A stretch of 64,000 nucleotides of DNA from Pseudoxanthomonas japonensis (GTDB lineage Bacteria > Pseudomonadota > Gammaproteobacteria > Xanthomonadales > Xanthomonadaceae), in assembly GCF_010093445.1 (NCBI RefSeq), contig NZ_PDWW01000023.1, positions 1 to 64,000 of the forward strand, written 5' to 3'. The notes under the pieces were generated by a model that had not been told where the DNA came from, searched no databases, and worked only from the letters and a program-made list of their open reading frames with translations. A program made the position numbers and the translations under genes. Of the stretch, positions 1 through 7,651 are shown piece by piece; within the stretch, counting starts at the first letter, position 1, and each line of letters begins with the position of its first letter.

Positions 1-80
1 GGTGGGTGGGAGGCGCCTTCGGTGGCTGGGCCTCGCCGGGATGGACGCAGGATGCGCGCCGGCAAGGCATTCGGCCAATT

Positions 81-112
81 TATCTGTTGAATTTCAGATA
101 TATGGAATTCAA
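81..112 (+). promoter_or_regulatory. candidate LysR operator, two overlapping dyads
   Basis: An AT-rich patch directly before the LysR start carries TATCTG-N8-CAGATA (81-100) and an overlapping TTGAATT-N12-AATTCAA (87-112). LysR regulators usually bind imperfect dyads near their own promoter, so this is a plausible autoregulatory site. The gene on the other side lies outside the window. The dyads are seen directly; the role is inferred. Confidence 0.45.
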
Positions 113-121
113 TATGACTGC

Positions 122-1039
122 ATGCGCTACGACCTCAACCTGTTGCCCGTCTTCCTGGCACTCATGGACGAACGCAGCGTGACCCGTGCCGCCGCACGGC
201 TGGGCATCACCCAGCCCGCACTGTCGAATGCGCTGGTGCGGCTGCGCGAGATGCTGCAGGACCCGTTGTTCATCCGTGAGCGCTACGGGATGCAGCCGAC
301 GCAGAAGGCGGTGGAACTGGCGCCGGCCATCGCCGCCGCGCTGTCGCAGGTGGATGCGCTGGTGCTGGGCCAGCGGCAGTTCGATCCGGCGAAGGAGGAG
401 CGTCTGTTTACGCTGGCGCCAAACAGCTACGTGGAGTACGTGCTGGTGCCGGCGATCGCGGCGCGGCTGCGGGAACGTGCGCCGGGCATCCGGCTGCGAC
501 TGACGCCTTACGGCACCGATCTGGCCGCGACCGGTGCGATATCCGGCGAGACCGCGATGGTGCTGGGTCGCATCGTCGATCCGCCCGAGAACCTGGTGGT
601 GCAGCACCTGATGGATGACGGCCTGGCCTGTGTGGTGCGTGCCGATCACCCGGTGGTCAACAAGCGTCTTTCAAAGCCGCAATACGAGCAGTTGAAGCAC
701 GTCAACGTGCTGCCGCCCGGACGGCTGCGCGCCGGCTTGTTCCAGGCGCTTGAAAGACAAGGGTTGCGACGCGACGTGGTCGTGTCGGTTTCGCACTTCC
801 TGTCGGTCCCCGAACTGGTCGCTGCGACCGACTACTGCGCGACGTTGCCCCAGCTGATCTGTCGACGCCTGGCGCGCGATCCGCGTCTGAAGGTGCTGCC
901 TACGCCGGTGGACCTGGGCACGTTCCCGCTGGAGATGGCATGGCACGTGCGCTACCGCCACGATCCGGCGCACCAGTGGCTGCGTGCGCTGGTCGCGGAG
1001 GCGGCGAAGGATGTCGCGCGGGGCGCGGCATCCCCTTGA
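122..1039 (+). CDS. LysR-family transcriptional regulator (NodD/LeuO-like)
   Basis: This is a 305-residue DNA-binding regulator of the cytoplasm. The N-terminal winged helix-turn-helix (about residues 3-62) reads DLNLLPVF, SVTRAAARLGITQPALS and ALVRLREMLQDPLFIR, the signature of the NodD/LeuO branch of LysR proteins. A periplasmic-binding-protein-like effector domain fills the rest. The reading frame is open further upstream, but the ATG at 122 starts exactly at the conserved MRYDLNLL and follows the AT-rich promoter patch, so it is the preferred start. The gene converges on the TonB-dependent receptor downstream, so that receptor is not an obvious divergent target. Effector and targets cannot be read from the sequence. 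Confidence 0.9.
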   Translation: MRYDLNLLPVFLALMDERSVTRAAARLGITQPALSNALVRLREMLQDPLFIRERYGMQPTQKAVELAPAIAAALSQVDALVLGQRQFDPAKEERLFTLAPNSYVEYVLVPAIAARLRERAPGIRLRLTPYGTDLAATGAISGETAMVLGRIVDPPENLVVQHLMDDGLACVVRADHPVVNKRLSKPQYEQLKHVNVLPPGRLRAGLFQALERQGLRRDVVVSVSHFLSVPELVAATDYCATLPQLICRRLARDPRLKVLPTPVDLGTFPLEMAWHVRYRHDPAHQWLRALVAEAAKDVARGAASP

Positions 1040-1046
1040 CCGGAAA

Positions 1047-1071
1047 GCCGGCGCCCGTGCAGGACGCCGGC
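1047..1071. terminator. hairpin between convergent genes
   Basis: GCCGGCG and CGCCGGC form a 7-bp stem with an 11-nt loop in the 45-bp gap between two convergent stop codons. There is no strong T-run, so it may be a weak bidirectional terminator. Confidence 0.45.
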
Positions 1072-1084
1072 CTCCGTCGATCGA

Positions 1085-3700
1085 TCAGAACTTCCAGCCC
1101 ACGCGGGCGTAGTAGAAGCCGCCGTTGAAGCCGTACGGCGAATGCACCGGATACGCCGCACCGGCGACCGACGCGCCCCACGGATTGTCGTCCGGGGTCT
1201 CGTCGAACAGGTTCTGCGCACCGACGTTGACGTACAGACCGGAGGGGAAGGTCCAGCCCACTTCGGCATCGACGATCAACTTGCTGTCCTCGTAGATCGG
1301 CAGGCCACCGTCTTCGATGGTGATCGCGCCGCTGTCCAGGTGATCCTCGTACCACGAGCCGTAGTAGCCCAGGCGCAGGTTGGCGTGGAAGACCTCGCGC
1401 TGGTGGTTGACGCTGAAGTAGCCCTTGGTCTTCGGCAGCGATTCCTCGATCTTGTAGACGCGGGCTTCGTTGATGAAGTTGGCGTCGTAGCGGTCCACTT
1501 CGGTCTTGTTCCAGTTCACCGCGAGCGAATACGTGGTCTTGCCGCCGAAGTGCGCCGTCTCCACGCTGGTCACCAGGTCGACGCCGGTGGTGGTGGTGTC
1601 GAAGGCGTTGCCGAAGTAGGTCACCGAACTGAGCGAGGCGGCTTCCGGATTGCCCGAGGCGACCAGGGCGTCGCGCTCGGCCGGCGTCAGCGCGAAGCTG
1701 GTGCTCAACGCAATGCGGTCTTCCACCTCGATGCGATAGCCGTCCACGGTCACCAGCCAGTCGCCGCTGCTCCATACCATGCCCAGCGACAGGTTCTTCG
1801 ATTCCTCGGGCGTCAGGGCGCGTGCGCCCTTGAGGATCGCGATGGGGTTGGTCGGCGGCAGCGTCGCGATGTCCTCCAGCACGCTGCCGTTGAACGCCGT
1901 GCTGATCTGGCTGATGTTCGCCTGGCCGGGCGTGGGGGCGCGGAAGCCGGTGTTGTATGCGCCACGCAAGGCGAAGGTGTCGGACACGTCGAAACGCGCG
2001 GTCAGCTTGCCGTTGGTGGTGCTGCCGAAATCGTCGAAGTCTTCATGACGTACTGCGGCGGCCAGCAGCAACTGTTCGGTGAACTGCGCCTCCAGGTCCA
2101 GGTAGACCGCCCAGTTCTTGCGATCCCACTCGCCGGCCGTGCGCGGACTGAACCCGTTGAAGCCGTTCGAGCCCAGCGCGAAGCCCTGTTGCGTCAGCGG
2201 GCCGATCGCGGTGGAAGGACCGTCGCCGGCTTTCACCTCGAAACTTTCCTCGCGCCACTCCGCACCGGCCGACAGGCGCAGGGGCTGCGCGGTGAACGAG
2301 GTCTCGAAGTCGGTGCCGACGTCGAAATTCACGCCCTTCTCGGTCTGCGTGTTGCCGCCGGGACTGAAGCGCAGGCCTTCCGGCTGCGCCGCACCGAGCG
2401 ATGCGTTGACCGTGTTGTAGATAGTGAAGTCGATGTCGTTGCGGCCGTAGGTCACGCTGGCATCCCAATGCCAGCCGTTGCCCCACGTGCCCTTGATGCC
2501 GCCGACCACCGACACGTCTTCCAGGCTGCCGCCGAAGCGTGGCGTGAAGCCGCCGGGCAGCGACGAGAGGAAGGTGAAGCAGTTCGACGGCAGCGCCGAC
2601 ACGGCCGAGCTGACCGTGCTGTACGGAATCAGGTTGCCGTTGGCATCGCGCAGCGCGATGGTCGGGCAGGTGCCGACGCCCGTGGTGTTGCCGATCAGCA
2701 GCGTTTCGCCGCCGTCGTTGGAATACACGCCCGAGCGCGCGGTGGGATCGCGGAAATAGAAGCCGCCATCGACGTCGCGCTTCGCGTAGTTGCCGAACAG
2801 GTAGAGGTCGACGCTCTCGCCGGTGATGCCAAGGTTGGCGACGAACTTGAGGTCGTCGTTCACCTCCGGCGAACCCCAGATCTGCGCCGGGACGGGCACG
2901 CCGGGATAACCGGCGGCGATCGCGGCCGCCGCATCGTCGCGCTGCACGCTGCGCGAGGTGGCATCGGCATTGCGCCATTCGGCAGTGAACGTGGCGTAGC
3001 CGTTCGCGGTCAACGGCAGGCCGATCTGCACCGAGTACTGGGTGGTGAAGCCGTCGCCTTCGTAGTACTGGCCGGCGAAGGCTTCGAACGCGCCACCTTC
3101 GCTGATCTTCTTCAGGCCGAAGTTGACCACGCCGGCGATGGCATCGGAACCGTACTGGGCCGCCGCGCCGTCACGCAGCACTTCCACCTGCTCCAGTGCC
3201 ATCGACGGGAACACCGAAAGATCCGGGCCCTGGGAGCCATCGGACAGGCCATGGCCGAGGAAGGTGATGACGGCCGAGCGATGGAAGCGCTTGCCGTTGA
3301 CCAGCACCAGTGTGTTGTCCGGCGGCAGGCCACGCAGGTTGGCGGGACGCACCAGGCTGGCGGCGTCGTCGATCGGAATGGTGCTGACGTTGAACGACGG
3401 CACGAGCACGCGCAGCTGGTCGAGTGCGTCGGTGGCGCCCTGGTTGCGGAATTCCTCGGCGCTGATGATGTCGATCGGCACGGCCGACGACGAGACGGTG
3501 CGGGGTTGGCCGCGACTGCCGAGGACCGACACCGTATCGAGCGTGGTCGCCTCCCCGGTTGACGGCGGGGTGGCCGGCTCGGCGGTCTGCGCGATGGCGG
3601 TGCCGCTGCCCGCCAGCGTGGCGGCGATCAAGGCCCATCTGACAGCGGACGCCAGCGGCGTCCTGGAAACACGTGCGTACGGCTGCTCTCTCTTGCCCAT
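1085..3700 (-). CDS. TonB-dependent outer-membrane receptor
   Basis: This 871-residue protein is an outer-membrane barrel that would import a scarce ligand using TonB energy. It has a long basic N-terminus and a signal peptide ending near GTAIAQ (about residue 38). A TonB-box-like TLDTVSVLG follows, then a plug domain (about 70-190) with the typical LVLVNGKRFHRSA and LEQVEVLRDGAAAQYGSDAIAGVVN motifs, then a beta-barrel ending in an aromatic residue (VGWKF), the usual outer-membrane assembly signal. The start at 3700 is preceded by an AGGGG ribosome site; the frame is open 40 codons further upstream but without such a site. No FecA-like signalling extension is evident. The substrate is unknown: it could be a siderophore, cobalamin, carbohydrate or peptide. 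Confidence 0.93.
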   Translation of the reverse strand: MGKREQPYARVSRTPLASAVRWALIAATLAGSGTAIAQTAEPATPPSTGEATTLDTVSVLGSRGQPRTVSSSAVPIDIISAEEFRNQGATDALDQLRVLVPSFNVSTIPIDDAASLVRPANLRGLPPDNTLVLVNGKRFHRSAVITFLGHGLSDGSQGPDLSVFPSMALEQVEVLRDGAAAQYGSDAIAGVVNFGLKKISEGGAFEAFAGQYYEGDGFTTQYSVQIGLPLTANGYATFTAEWRNADATSRSVQRDDAAAAIAAGYPGVPVPAQIWGSPEVNDDLKFVANLGITGESVDLYLFGNYAKRDVDGGFYFRDPTARSGVYSNDGGETLLIGNTTGVGTCPTIALRDANGNLIPYSTVSSAVSALPSNCFTFLSSLPGGFTPRFGGSLEDVSVVGGIKGTWGNGWHWDASVTYGRNDIDFTIYNTVNASLGAAQPEGLRFSPGGNTQTEKGVNFDVGTDFETSFTAQPLRLSAGAEWREESFEVKAGDGPSTAIGPLTQQGFALGSNGFNGFSPRTAGEWDRKNWAVYLDLEAQFTEQLLLAAAVRHEDFDDFGSTTNGKLTARFDVSDTFALRGAYNTGFRAPTPGQANISQISTAFNGSVLEDIATLPPTNPIAILKGARALTPEESKNLSLGMVWSSGDWLVTVDGYRIEVEDRIALSTSFALTPAERDALVASGNPEAASLSSVTYFGNAFDTTTTGVDLVTSVETAHFGGKTTYSLAVNWNKTEVDRYDANFINEARVYKIEESLPKTKGYFSVNHQREVFHANLRLGYYGSWYEDHLDSGAITIEDGGLPIYEDSKLIVDAEVGWTFPSGLYVNVGAQNLFDETPDDNPWGASVAGAAYPVHSPYGFNGGFYYARVGWKF

Positions 3701-4145
3701 GCGATGCGCCCCTGAATAGTGCGTTGGAAGTGGTGGATCCCTCTCGTGTGCGGGATGCAACGAATGAAGCGTTGTCCCAGGCACATCGGTAACCGGCGTA
3801 ACGCTGTTGCGCAACAGCATCGGGTTACTCGAATCACCTTAGGCGGCGGCGAAGTGTGCGAAGTGAGGTGGCGATCACATGGCGACGCGCGATGACGCGA
3901 AAGTAATCGACGTTATTTCCAGAACACCCGTGTCTCCATACGGTTTTTCGACGGCGCACTCGCGTGGTGCGCAAAGCATCATTCCTGTGCATGCACTGCT
4001 GAACGCGTGAACGAGGCGGATAAACGGATGCGGTCGCCGTGTTCGTACGGCGATGTGCGGCATGCCGTCTTCACGACGTACATCCGCGTGTCCGGTCGAT
4101 GGTGTCGGCGCCGGAGCGGAACGAATTCCGCTCCGGATGCCGCGA
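3701..4145. other. intergenic region upstream of the receptor
   Basis: This 445-bp stretch between two minus-strand genes holds the leader of the receptor gene, a 16-bp perfect palindrome at 3803-3818 and a less GC-rich stretch around 3890-3990. I see no convincing coding frame: open frames here lack ribosome sites and family resemblance. No tRNA-like or riboswitch structure was recognised. Confidence 0.6.
3803..3818. promoter_or_regulatory. 16-bp perfect palindrome, candidate operator
   Basis: GCTGTTGC is followed directly by GCAACAGC, about 105 bp upstream of the receptor start, with partly matching outer arms (GTAAC upstream, GTTAC downstream). A perfect dyad of this length in a promoter region suggests a dimeric repressor site, as found before many Xanthomonad TonB-dependent receptors. 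No regulator gene is adjacent, so the protein that binds it is unknown. Confidence 0.5.
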
Positions 4146-4883
4146 TCAGGCGCGCAGGTCGACCACCGGCATAAAGCCGCCATAGACCATGCGCTGGCCG
4201 TCGAACGGCATCGGCGTGTCGCCCTGATTGGCGGGGTCCATGCGCGGATCTTCCATCACCTTCCTGGTGCCGGCATCGCGCGACGCCTTGTCCGGCCATT
4301 CGATCCACGAGAAGGCGACGTTCTCGCTCTCCGTGGCCTGCACGGCGCGGAAGAAGTCGGTCTGCGTGCCGCGCGGCACGTCGTCGCCCCAGGCCTCGAT
4401 GATGCGCGCCGCGCCGTACTCCATGAAGATCGCGTCGAACGTGGCGGCGAAGTCGGTGAACGCCCCCTTGCCGTCCGCGGGTGCGGCAAGGATGAAGCCG
4501 TCCACGTACGACGACGGCGCGCCTTCCGGCCCCAACGTCACCGTGGGGACGAAGCCGCCGTAGATCAGCCGCTTGCCGTCGAATGGCATCGGATTGACCT
4601 CCGGCGTCATCCGCGGGTCGTCCATCATCTTCTTCATGCCGACATCGCGCGTGGCCTTGTCGGGCCATTCGATCCAAGAGAACACCACGCTCTCATCCGC
4701 CTTCGCCTGCACGGTCCTGCGGAAATCGGTGACCTTGCCGTCGGATACGTCGTCCTCCCAGCATTCGACCACGCGCGTCGCGCCCTGCTCGATGAAGACG
4801 GGATCGCCGAGGTTGGCGTGGTCGATGAACTTCTGCTTGTTGGCGGTGGGCACGGCGGCCACGAAACCATCGATGTACGGCAT
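4146..4883 (-). CDS. tandem DUF1428 (YbaA-like) protein
   Basis: This is a 245-residue soluble protein made of two copies of a DUF1428 domain, the family of E. coli YbaA, which is normally a single domain of about 117 residues. Each half starts with Y(I/V)DGF, contains a VxExWGDDV-type segment, then SWIEWPDKA(T/S)RD, and ends with MPFDG(K/Q)R(L/M)(I/V)YGGF. The halves cover about residues 1-115 and 125-245. The start is well supported by a GGAGG ribosome site. The family adopts a ferredoxin-like dimeric fold, so a fusion could be a pseudo-dimer in one chain. The biochemical function is unknown. It is a single-gene unit on its strand. Confidence 0.85.
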   Translation of the reverse strand: MPYIDGFVAAVPTANKQKFIDHANLGDPVFIEQGATRVVECWEDDVSDGKVTDFRRTVQAKADESVVFSWIEWPDKATRDVGMKKMMDDPRMTPEVNPMPFDGKRLIYGGFVPTVTLGPEGAPSSYVDGFILAAPADGKGAFTDFAATFDAIFMEYGAARIIEAWGDDVPRGTQTDFFRAVQATESENVAFSWIEWPDKASRDAGTRKVMEDPRMDPANQGDTPMPFDGQRMVYGGFMPVVDLRA

Positions 4884-5042
4884 GGAAACCTCCGGGGATG
4901 CGGCACCGGAATGGCGCCTTCCTGAACGCGACGAGCGGGCCGGGCCGATTTCGACATCCCGCCTCGCATCCCGTGCCCAACCTGCACGAGCGGGCGGAAC
5001 AGTGGCGTGACGATCTCCGTGCGCGCCGGCGGAGGGAACGGC

Positions 5043-6143
5043 TCAGCGCTGCAGGCAGTTCCGGTAGCGCTCGTCCACGCGGGTGGCGAACCAGGCGGTG
5101 GTCAGTTCGCGGGTGATCTTGGGGCTTTCCAGCCGGATGCCGGGGATAACGGCGCGCGGCAACGGTTTTCCTGCACGCGCTTCGGCCAGGGCATAGACGC
5201 GTGCGTACAACTCGGTATCGCCGAAGTCGAGCCGGTTGCCGCGCTCCAGTGCATCGCGGATGGCGCGGTCGTCCATGCGCAACTCGGCCGCCAGCGTCCG
5301 CACCGCGCGCTCGGTCTGGCCAGGCCTGGCCAGTGGCGCCCCCGGAGTCAGCAGATCGCCATCGAGCGCGAGCGTGGCACCGGTCGCGATGCCGACTGCG
5401 CTCTGGAACGCCGCGTTGCGGCTGGCGTACCAGCCGGCGTTGTAATCGGCGAAGCGGTGCACCTTGCGGGTGTAGGGCGTGTCGTAGCCCAGCAGATGGG
5501 CGATGCCGAAGTACAGGCCACCGCGTCGGGTGAACACTTCGTCGCGGATGCTGCCGTCGACCGGATACGGATAGCCGGCGGCTTTCGATTCGGCGAACGG
5601 AATGCCGACCTGCATCGGGCCGCCGGTCTGCACCGGGTTGTAGTCCGCGAACAGGCGCTTGCCCAGCGGCACGCTGCCGATCATGTCCTGGTAGATGTCG
5701 CTGAGGTCGCGCTCGGTGCGCACCACGCGCAGGCGTTCCGAGTACGTGCGTCCGTCCGGTGAACGCAACGCCAGCGCGGCGTCGACGAGGAACGTCGGCA
5801 CGTGCATGGCCGCGGCGCGACGGTCGATCTCGCCACGCGCGATCTTCGGCAGGTTGGCGACGGCAGGATTGGCGACGTAGCCCGACTCCTGTTCGGTGAC
5901 GGCCAGCACCGCGCAGATGTTTTCGCTGTTCGGGGCGATGCGCTGTGCGGCGAACGCGGTTTCGATGTCGGCCGCCCAGCGTTCCCGGTCGGCCACGGTG
6001 GCCGGCATCCGTCGCACGATCTCGCTGCGGGTGTCGGCGGGCGGTCGGGTCGGCGCGGGTGGTGCGGTGACGCAGCCGGCGAGCAGCAGCGCGAGCCACG
6101 GTGCGATGTGGCGCAATGGACGACAGGTGGCAGGCAGGGTCAT
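5043..6143 (-). CDS. DUF1615 family lipoprotein
   Basis: This 366-residue protein starts with a short signal peptide and lipobox (LLLAGC, Cys at about residue 22), so it should be a lipid-anchored envelope protein. The body matches the DUF1615 family, with segments such as AVTEQESGYVANPAV and YNAGWYASRNAAFQ. The first of these recalls the glutamate of lytic-transglycosylase folds, so a role in cell-wall turnover is possible but unproven. The frame is open far upstream of 6143, but the signal peptide fixes the start there. It is divergent from the acetyltransferase gene, with a 96-bp shared intergenic space. Confidence 0.82.
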   Translation of the reverse strand: MTLPATCRPLRHIAPWLALLLAGCVTAPPAPTRPPADTRSEIVRRMPATVADRERWAADIETAFAAQRIAPNSENICAVLAVTEQESGYVANPAVANLPKIARGEIDRRAAAMHVPTFLVDAALALRSPDGRTYSERLRVVRTERDLSDIYQDMIGSVPLGKRLFADYNPVQTGGPMQVGIPFAESKAAGYPYPVDGSIRDEVFTRRGGLYFGIAHLLGYDTPYTRKVHRFADYNAGWYASRNAAFQSAVGIATGATLALDGDLLTPGAPLARPGQTERAVRTLAAELRMDDRAIRDALERGNRLDFGDTELYARVYALAEARAGKPLPRAVIPGIRLESPKITRELTTAWFATRVDERYRNCLQR

Positions 6144-6239
6144 GCGCGCAGCATACGAAGCGCGCCGTCCGGATGCACCCGCGTGCAGCGCAGCGGTGGG
6201 CCGCCATGGATAATCGGGGCTCCCCCGACAGCCGCCGCC

Positions 6240-6920
6240 ATGGACACTGCCCTCGACAATCCCTTCTGGTCGGCGCTGGATTCGATCCATCGCGAGGTCG
6301 CCGTGCGCTCCGGCGACTTGTCGCGCTACCCCGCGGCGTTCGCCCCGTTCCTGGGCGTCGCGTCCGTCGACACGGCGGCGGGGGACGCATTCGACCTGCT
6401 GGTCGCGCCCGGCGAATCCGTCTACCTGCTCGGCATCGCGCCGGTATTGCCCGCGGGTTGGCGGCTGCAGGCCTTCCGCCCGCTGGCGCAGATGGTGTGC
6501 GACGCGCCGTTGCCGATGGCCGACGGCCCCGACATCGTGCCGCTCGGCGATGCGCAGCGCGAGGACGTGCTGGCGCTGACCGCGCTGGTGTACCCGCATT
6601 ACTTCCGCGCACGCACGATGGACCTGGGTCGCTATTTCGGCATCTACGAACAAGGCCGGCTCGCGGCGATGATCGGCGAGCGTCTGGGCAGCGCCGGCAG
6701 CCGCGAGATGAGCGCCATCTGCACGCATCCGGATTTCACCGGCCGTGGCTACGCACGGCATCTCACCGCATGGCTGACCAACGCGACGCTGGCGCGCGGC
6801 GTGCAGCCGTTCCTCCACGTCAGCCATGAGAATGCGCGCGCGAAAGCCCTGTACGAGCAACTCGGCTACCGGGTGCGGCGCGATATCGAGTTCTGGTCGC
6901 TCACGCGCGAAGCGCGCTAG
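6240..6920 (+). CDS. GNAT-family N-acetyltransferase (FR47-like)
   Basis: This 226-residue cytoplasmic enzyme would transfer an acyl group from acyl-CoA to an amine. The C-terminal half carries the GNAT core: SAICTHPDFTGRGYARHLT, with the R/Q-x-x-G-x-G/A pyrophosphate-binding loop, followed by LHVSHENARAKALYEQLGYR. The N-terminal about 100 residues are a family-specific extension. The start at 6240 opens the conserved region, but its ribosome site is weak; longer in-frame starts exist upstream and would overlap the divergent lipoprotein gene. The substrate cannot be predicted. Confidence 0.85.
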   Translation: MDTALDNPFWSALDSIHREVAVRSGDLSRYPAAFAPFLGVASVDTAAGDAFDLLVAPGESVYLLGIAPVLPAGWRLQAFRPLAQMVCDAPLPMADGPDIVPLGDAQREDVLALTALVYPHYFRARTMDLGRYFGIYEQGRLAAMIGERLGSAGSREMSAICTHPDFTGRGYARHLTAWLTNATLARGVQPFLHVSHENARAKALYEQLGYRVRRDIEFWSLTREAR

Positions 6921-7015
6921 CGCGTGCCGGCACGATGCAGCTTCGTGAAGCGGATTTGACACGCGGTGCCGCCGGCACGGGCTAAGGTCGCCGCTGGTTT
7001 TCATGGAGCGCGCGC

Positions 7016-7405
7016 ATGATCGAGATCCTGGCGAGCCCGCCGCACGTCGCGGGGTACCGCTTTACCGATGAACTCACCGGCGCCGACTACGCCGCCTGCA
7101 TCGCCGACCTCGAATCGCGGCTGGCGCGCTTCGAGCGCATCGCCGTGGTCAGCGACATCAGCGACCTGCATGGGCTGGCGCTGGACGTGATCGGCAAGGA
7201 TCTGCGCTATGCGTTGTCCAGACGCGGCGAGTACGACCGCTTCGCGCGCGCTGCGGTGGTCACCGACAAGCGCTGGCTGGTGACGGTCACCGGACTGGCG
7301 GACAGGGTGATGCCGCGGACGGAAATGCGCACCTTCGCCCCCGAGGAACGGACCGTGGCCCTGACGTGGGCGACAAACCTGGAGCCGGCGCCGCCGACGT
7401 CCTGA
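7016..7405 (+). CDS. SpoIIAA/STAS-like protein
   Basis: This 129-residue soluble protein resembles the SpoIIAA-like family, with an MIEI start, the segment ISDLHGLALDVIGKDLRYAL and a C-terminal TFAPEERTVALTWA. These small proteins have a STAS-type fold also seen in anti-anti-sigma factors, but this branch lacks a recognised kinase partner and its role is unknown. The start has a GGAG ribosome site in GGAGCGCGCGC. No related sensor or sigma gene is adjacent. Confidence 0.75.
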   Translation: MIEILASPPHVAGYRFTDELTGADYAACIADLESRLARFERIAVVSDISDLHGLALDVIGKDLRYALSRRGEYDRFARAAVVTDKRWLVTVTGLADRVMPRTEMRTFAPEERTVALTWATNLEPAPPTS

Positions 7406-7409
7406 TCGC

Positions 7410-7508
7410 TCAGGGGAACAGCGCCGCGCTGAGCACCGCGAGCGTCATCCCCAGGCCCATGAAGGCCAGGCGATGCAGCAGCGAGAACGGGGCAGGTGCG
7501 CGGTGCAT
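7410..7508 (-). CDS. possible 32-residue membrane miniprotein
   Basis: A short frame encodes 32 residues: a basic start (MHRAPAPFSLLHR) followed by a hydrophobic run (LAFMGLGMTLAVLSAALFP) long enough for one membrane span. It fills the gap between the SpoIIAA-like gene and the beta-propeller gene on the opposite strand. Its ribosome site is poor and no family was recognised. The orderly basic-then-hydrophobic layout is the only support, so it may be chance. Confidence 0.3.
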   Translation of the reverse strand: MHRAPAPFSLLHRLAFMGLGMTLAVLSAALFP

Positions 7509-7651
7509 GGCGGTATCCAAACCTGAGTGGCGCGAACGCGCCGTGAAGCCCTGTTCTCCCTGGAACGCCTGTGTCGGGAGCGACCGGCCAGCCCTGCCGA
7601 TGGACGGCGCGCAGCGTCGTTGCCTATAGTGGAGGCATCGGGGAGGGGCCT

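Noticed and set aside
1142-3562. 806-residue open frame on the plus strand
   Set aside because: It is antisense to the TonB-dependent receptor, whose motifs are clear. Long antisense frames are usual in high-GC DNA.
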